Of a DNA stretch of 64,000 bases, positions 63,922-64,000 are shown piece after piece. The notes beneath the pieces were generated by a model. The model did not search any database, had not been told where the DNA came from, and saw nothing but the letters and a program-made list of their open reading frames with translations. This DNA is from Blautia parvula. GTDB lineage: Bacteria > Bacillota > Clostridia > Lachnospirales > Lachnospiraceae. The stretch lies in assembly GCF_020215665.1 (NCBI RefSeq), contig NZ_CP084061.1, positions 2,140,001-2,204,000 of the forward strand. Reading direction: 5' to 3'. Every line of letters begins with the position of its first letter. Within the stretch, counting starts at the first letter, position 1. The position numbers and the translations under genes were made by a program.

Positions 63922-63970
63922 AATATGCCCCCTGTGCGGTGCCCGGTTTGTGCACCGCACAGGTCATATT
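63922..63970. repeat. Strong interrupted inverted repeat at the right edge
   Basis: Perfect 11-bp arms CTGTGCGGTGC/GCACCGCACAG with a 9-base loop, plus outer AATATG/CATATT arms. No T run. It may be a 3' element of a gene beyond the window. Nothing else is seen in 63800-64000. Confidence 0.6.
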
Positions 63971-64000
63971 GTCACTGCTGTTTATCAATGCAGCGCTTTA

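Overview
The window reads as part of a chromosome of a gut-type Clostridia, most likely Lachnospiraceae. The evidence is indirect: strong AGGAGG-type ribosome binding sites with ATG, TTG and GTG starts, medium G+C, single-polypeptide PotC-PotD and YqeC-MocA fusions, LuxS, and a labile-selenium purine-degradation locus of the kind found in gut anaerobes. No species call is possible from what can be seen. No rRNA, prophage, insertion sequence or CRISPR array was found. One tRNA lies near the right edge.

Layout. 1-4.5 kb (minus): pyruvate kinase (cut by the window edge), a rhomboid-fold membrane protein without the catalytic motif, CorA and a 6-phosphogluconolactonase-like propeller. 4.6-8.5 kb (plus): a polyamine importer potA-potB-potCD behind a near-perfect sigma-A promoter. 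8.5-13.8 kb: an RluA-type pseudouridine synthase, a small conserved-looking protein, a UPF0303 protein, TrpS and a coupled tandem PII-like/DUF1538 pair. 14.1-23.2 kb: a two-component system divergent from an operon that combines a propeller-bearing substrate-binding lipoprotein, two sugar-type ABC permeases, a long HlyD-like adaptor and a MacB-ectodomain membrane protein, with no ATPase. 23.3-25.4 kb: luxS, a GGDEF protein and a small XRE regulator.

25.4-38.2 kb is a bidirectional purine/selenium locus. Leftward: DUF3343, selenium-dependent xanthine dehydrogenase, hydantoinase, yedF, yqeB and yqeC-mocA. Rightward: a YheO-type regulator, diaminopropionate ammonia-lyase, ygeY, ygeW and carbamate kinase. 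The expected result is anaerobic purine breakdown to ammonia, C2/C3 acids and carbamoyl phosphate, the last yielding ATP. 38.3-46.7 kb is a TRAP-transporter/sugar-acid locus (dctPQM, split transketolase, an ApnO-like oxidoisomerase, a 2-hydroxyacid dehydrogenase) divergent from two tandem FadR-type paralogues. Its dctP carries an in-frame amber stop.

46.8-63.3 kb is one 12-gene minus-strand operon for a beta-mannoside-like glycan: D-lyxose/mannose isomerase, two GH2 beta-mannosidase-type enzymes, an ABC importer, a SorC regulator, two zinc alcohol dehydrogenases, a DeoC aldolase, an FGGY kinase and a GH42-like enzyme. Two matching TGTGTCA-NN-TGACACA palindromes flank its promoter. A 19-codon mini-ORF, tRNA-Thr(GGT) and a strong inverted repeat close the window.
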